From NCBI RefSeq assembly GCF_001590605.1, contig NZ_CP014504.1, forward strand, positions 4,092,001-4,156,000: a stretch of DNA of 64,000 nucleotides, in the 5' to 3' direction. Below the pieces are notes generated by a model. It was not told where the DNA came from and did not search any database. It worked only from the letters and a program-made list of their open reading frames with translations. How positions within the stretch are numbered: position 1 is the stretch's first letter; each line of letters opens with the position of its first letter. Made by a program: the position numbers and the translations under genes. Source of the stretch: Pedobacter cryoconitis (GTDB lineage: Bacteria; Bacteroidota; Bacteroidia; Sphingobacteriales; Sphingobacteriaceae). Shown in pieces: positions 62,068 to 64,000 of this stretch.

Positions 62068-63135
62068 TTATTTAGCAATTTTAACCAATATTTTCACCTG
62101 TGTAGGATTGTTCAGCAATGCTTCAAACCCTTCTTCTACGATATTTTCAAGCTCAATTCTTGCAGTTACTAGTTTTTCAACAGGCATTCTGCCAGTATGA
62201 ATCAGCTGAATCACTTCAGGAAAGATGTTCCGGTAAGCTATAGTACCCTTAATGGTAATTTCACGCACAACCAGATCAAAAGCATTCGTGGTGACCGGTT
62301 TTCCAAAAAGAGCGACTAATAAAGCAGTACCTCCATTTTTCAAACTAGCAATTCCAGCATCATAAGTTGCCTGCACACCTGCCGCATCAATATAAATATC
62401 CGCACCGCCAGCAGTTAATTGCTTAACCTGAGCTGATACATCCTTTTCTTTTCCGTTGATGACCTGGGTAGCACCAATTTCAAGCGCTTTCTCTAAACGT
62501 TTTTCGGCAACATCTACAACAATCACGGTTGCAGCACCTGCTGCAATTGCAGCCTGTACACAGAGTAACCCAATCGGCCCGGCTCCAAATATAACACAGG
62601 ACTGTCCGAGCTTTAATCCACTGCTTTTTACCGCATATACAGCTACCGCAGCTGGTTCAACTAATGCGCCTTGCTCAAAACTCATGTGGTCCGGAATAGG
62701 ATGTACCATATAATCTTCTACGACAACAAACTTCGCAAAACCACCGTTCGAAGTTAGTCCGATAAAACCCAGAGGTTCTGACAGATTATACTCACCAGTC
62801 ACAATAAAGGGACTTTCAGGATTTCTAAAAAGAGGCTCTACTACTACACGGTCCCCTATTTTCACTTGCTTAACTTCTTCTCCAACCTCGGTTACCACGC
62901 CAGAAAATTCATGGCCTAAAGTGGTTACGCCGATATGTCCGTTTAAAGGATAGGGCACATCTGCAGGAATCAACATCGGCCCGTGCGCATACTCATGCAA
63001 ATCAGAACCACAAATACCTGCGTACTGCACTTCTATTTTCACTTGTTTACTATCCGTTGAGGGTATAGGGGCATCTTCTACTCTAATATCTTTAGCAGCA
63101 TACCAACGGGCAGCTTTCATAACAGGAACCGACAT
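62068..63135 (-). CDS. Zinc-type alcohol dehydrogenase, 2,3-butanediol dehydrogenase-like
   Basis: 355 residues, MDR superfamily. Catalytic zinc ligands C42 (AGICGSDLHEY), H75-E76 (TLGHEFSGVV) and the later EPAAVA Glu; Rossmann motif GAGPIG near 186. The region after RVVVEPLF has no cysteines (RNPESPFIVTGEYNLSEPLG), so the structural zinc of most family members is missing. Closest by feel to (R,R)-butanediol dehydrogenase/sorbitol dehydrogenase types; the substrate is uncertain. Operon with an upstream aldehyde dehydrogenase and downstream DUF779 gene. Confidence 0.85.
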   Translation of the reverse strand: MSVPVMKAARWYAAKDIRVEDAPIPSTDSKQVKIEVQYAGICGSDLHEYAHGPMLIPADVPYPLNGHIGVTTLGHEFSGVVTEVGEEVKQVKIGDRVVVEPLFRNPESPFIVTGEYNLSEPLGFIGLTSNGGFAKFVVVEDYMVHPIPDHMSFEQGALVEPAAVAVYAVKSSGLKLGQSCVIFGAGPIGLLCVQAAIAAGAATVIVVDVAEKRLEKALEIGATQVINGKEKDVSAQVKQLTAGGADIYIDAAGVQATYDAGIASLKNGGTALLVALFGKPVTTNAFDLVVREITIKGTIAYRNIFPEVIQLIHTGRMPVEKLVTARIELENIVEEGFEALLNNPTQVKILVKIAK

Positions 63136-63172
63136 ATAAAAAAATTGTTTAATAATAATTCAATAAACTAAC

Positions 63173-64000
63173 CTAAAAGAATCCTAATCTGTTCTTGTCA
63201 TAAGAGATCAGCATATTCTTAACACTTCTGTAATGGTCCAGCATCATTTTATGGTTTTCTCTGCCAAATCCGGATTTTTTATATCCGCCAAATGGTGCAT
63301 GGGCTGGATAAGAGTGATATTGGTTCACCCATACACGACCAGCCTGGATAGCACGTGGCACCTGATATAACTCATGCGCATCACGTGTCCATACGCCGGC
63401 ACCTAACCCATATAAAGTATCATTTGCAATTTCAATAGCTTCTTCGACTGTTTTAAAAGTAGTTACGCAAAGCACCGGGCCAAATATTTCTTCCTGAAAG
63501 ATCCGCATCTTATTGTGCCCTTTAAAAATAGTTGGTTCGATATAATATCCTGTTTCCAACTCACCTGGTAATTTATTGATACCTCCGCCGGTCAAAACTT
63601 CCGATCCTTCTTCAATTCCTATTTTGATATAAGATAATATTTTTTGATACTGCTCATTGGAGGTTTGCGCACCCATCATACTTTCTTTATCCAGCGGATT
63701 CAGTGTTTTAATGGCTTTTGTACGTTCAATAACGCGGCTGATAAACTTATCATAAAGCCCCTCCTGTATTAATAACCGGGACGGACAGGTACAAACTTCT
63801 CCTTGATTCAATGCAAACATCACTGCTCCTTCTACTGCTTTATCAAAGAATTCATCATCCTGGGCGCCTACAGAATCAAAAAATATGTTTGGCGATTTAC
63901 CGCCTAGCTCCATTGTCGATGGGATAATGTTTTCTGCAGCATACTGCATAATTAAACGGCCGGAAGTGGTACTACCTGTAAAAGCAACTTTAGAAATTCT
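63173..64000 (-). CDS. Aldehyde dehydrogenase, C-terminal part (cut by window edge)
   Basis: The frame is open to the window edge; 276 codons are visible, including the stop. It begins inside the protein with [20 protein letters not shown], then [13 protein letters not shown] (catalytic Glu), [14 protein letters not shown] (catalytic Cys), [16 protein letters not shown], and [20 protein letters not shown] near the C-terminus. This is the NAD-dependent AcoD/ExaC acetaldehyde dehydrogenase type. The missing N-terminal part lies to the right of the window. With the alcohol dehydrogenase and DUF779 it forms an alcohol/aldehyde oxidation unit. Confidence 0.92.
   Translation of the reverse strand, partial: RISKVAFTGSTTSGRLIMQYAAENIIPSTMELGGKSPNIFFDSVGAQDDEFFDKAVEGAVMFALNQGEVCTCPSRLLIQEGLYDKFISRVIERTKAIKTLNPLDKESMMGAQTSNEQYQKILSYIKIGIEEGSEVLTGGGINKLPGELETGYYIEPTIFKGHNKMRIFQEEIFGPVLCVTTFKTVEEAIEIANDTLYGLGAGVWTRDAHELYQVPRAIQAGRVWVNQYHSYPAHAPFGGYKKSGFGRENHKMMLDHYRSVKNMLISYDKNRLGFF

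Overview
The window reads as chromosomal DNA of a Bacteroidota member, most likely Sphingobacteriaceae and close to Pedobacter. The signs are SusC/SusD and FecI/FecR-type genes, Oar-like TonB receptors, a Bacteroidota mreBCD-mrdA-rodA cluster, several TAnnTTTG '-7' promoter boxes (three with TTG '-33' boxes 18-20 bases upstream), few Shine-Dalgarno sequences, and strong A/T-rich hairpin terminators. The genus is an inference; there is no rRNA here.

Layout. 1-2.8 kb: the start of a DUF4369-type periplasmic protein, a lone MNT nucleotidyltransferase, and a lipoprotein/secreted protein pair. 2.8-10.9 kb: two TonB-dependent receptor units, each preceded by 11-bp phased direct repeats that suggest an OmpR/PhoB-type regulator. 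10.9-17.6 kb: housekeeping genes on the minus strand (DUF962 protein, rny, a probable 6S RNA, zapA, a coiled-coil partner, pheT, radC, rpsT). 17.6-20.3 kb: an accessory pocket with a 138-bp hairpin made of 11-bp repeats, a two-gene ATPase/TOPRIM-like nuclease pair that looks like a defence module, and three tandem 52-bp repeats ending at the purN start codon. 20.3-30.1 kb: purN, purH, the rod-shape cluster, an acidic protein convergent with rodA, and tdk. 30.1-34.6 kb: a membrane glycosyltransferase-like protein, a small XRE regulator and two tandem paralogues of an unrecognised, internally duplicated family. 34.6-43.1 kb: ECF sigma, anti-sigma, SusC (with STN domain), SusD and a NagX/DUF5009-like membrane protein.

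43.1-49.6 kb holds an operon that reads as D-serine (D-amino acid) use: a GntP/DsdX-type permease, RidA, a D-serine dehydratase-like PLP enzyme with an HxC metal motif, and an M19 dipeptidase. It is followed by a GMC oxidoreductase with its small subunit. 49.9-61.3 kb is an orphan type VI secretion island: a truncated Hcp, VgrG, a TPR adaptor-like protein, a PAAR-like/RHS protein with an HNH-type (LHH-like) toxin tip, and then an A/T-rich array of SUKH immunity genes, an orphan WHH-like toxin cassette, unknown small genes and a mosaic pseudogene built from pieces of the toxin and an immunity gene. The end carries tRNA-Phe and an alcohol/aldehyde metabolism set (DUF779, butanediol-type dehydrogenase, aldehyde dehydrogenase cut by the window edge).

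The strongest candidates for undescribed biology are the ATPase/TOPRIM pair with its flanking repeats, the toxin/immunity scrap array, the duplicated-domain paralogue pair, and the tandem mini-ORF leader before purN. All functional statements come from reading motifs by eye; no database search was run.
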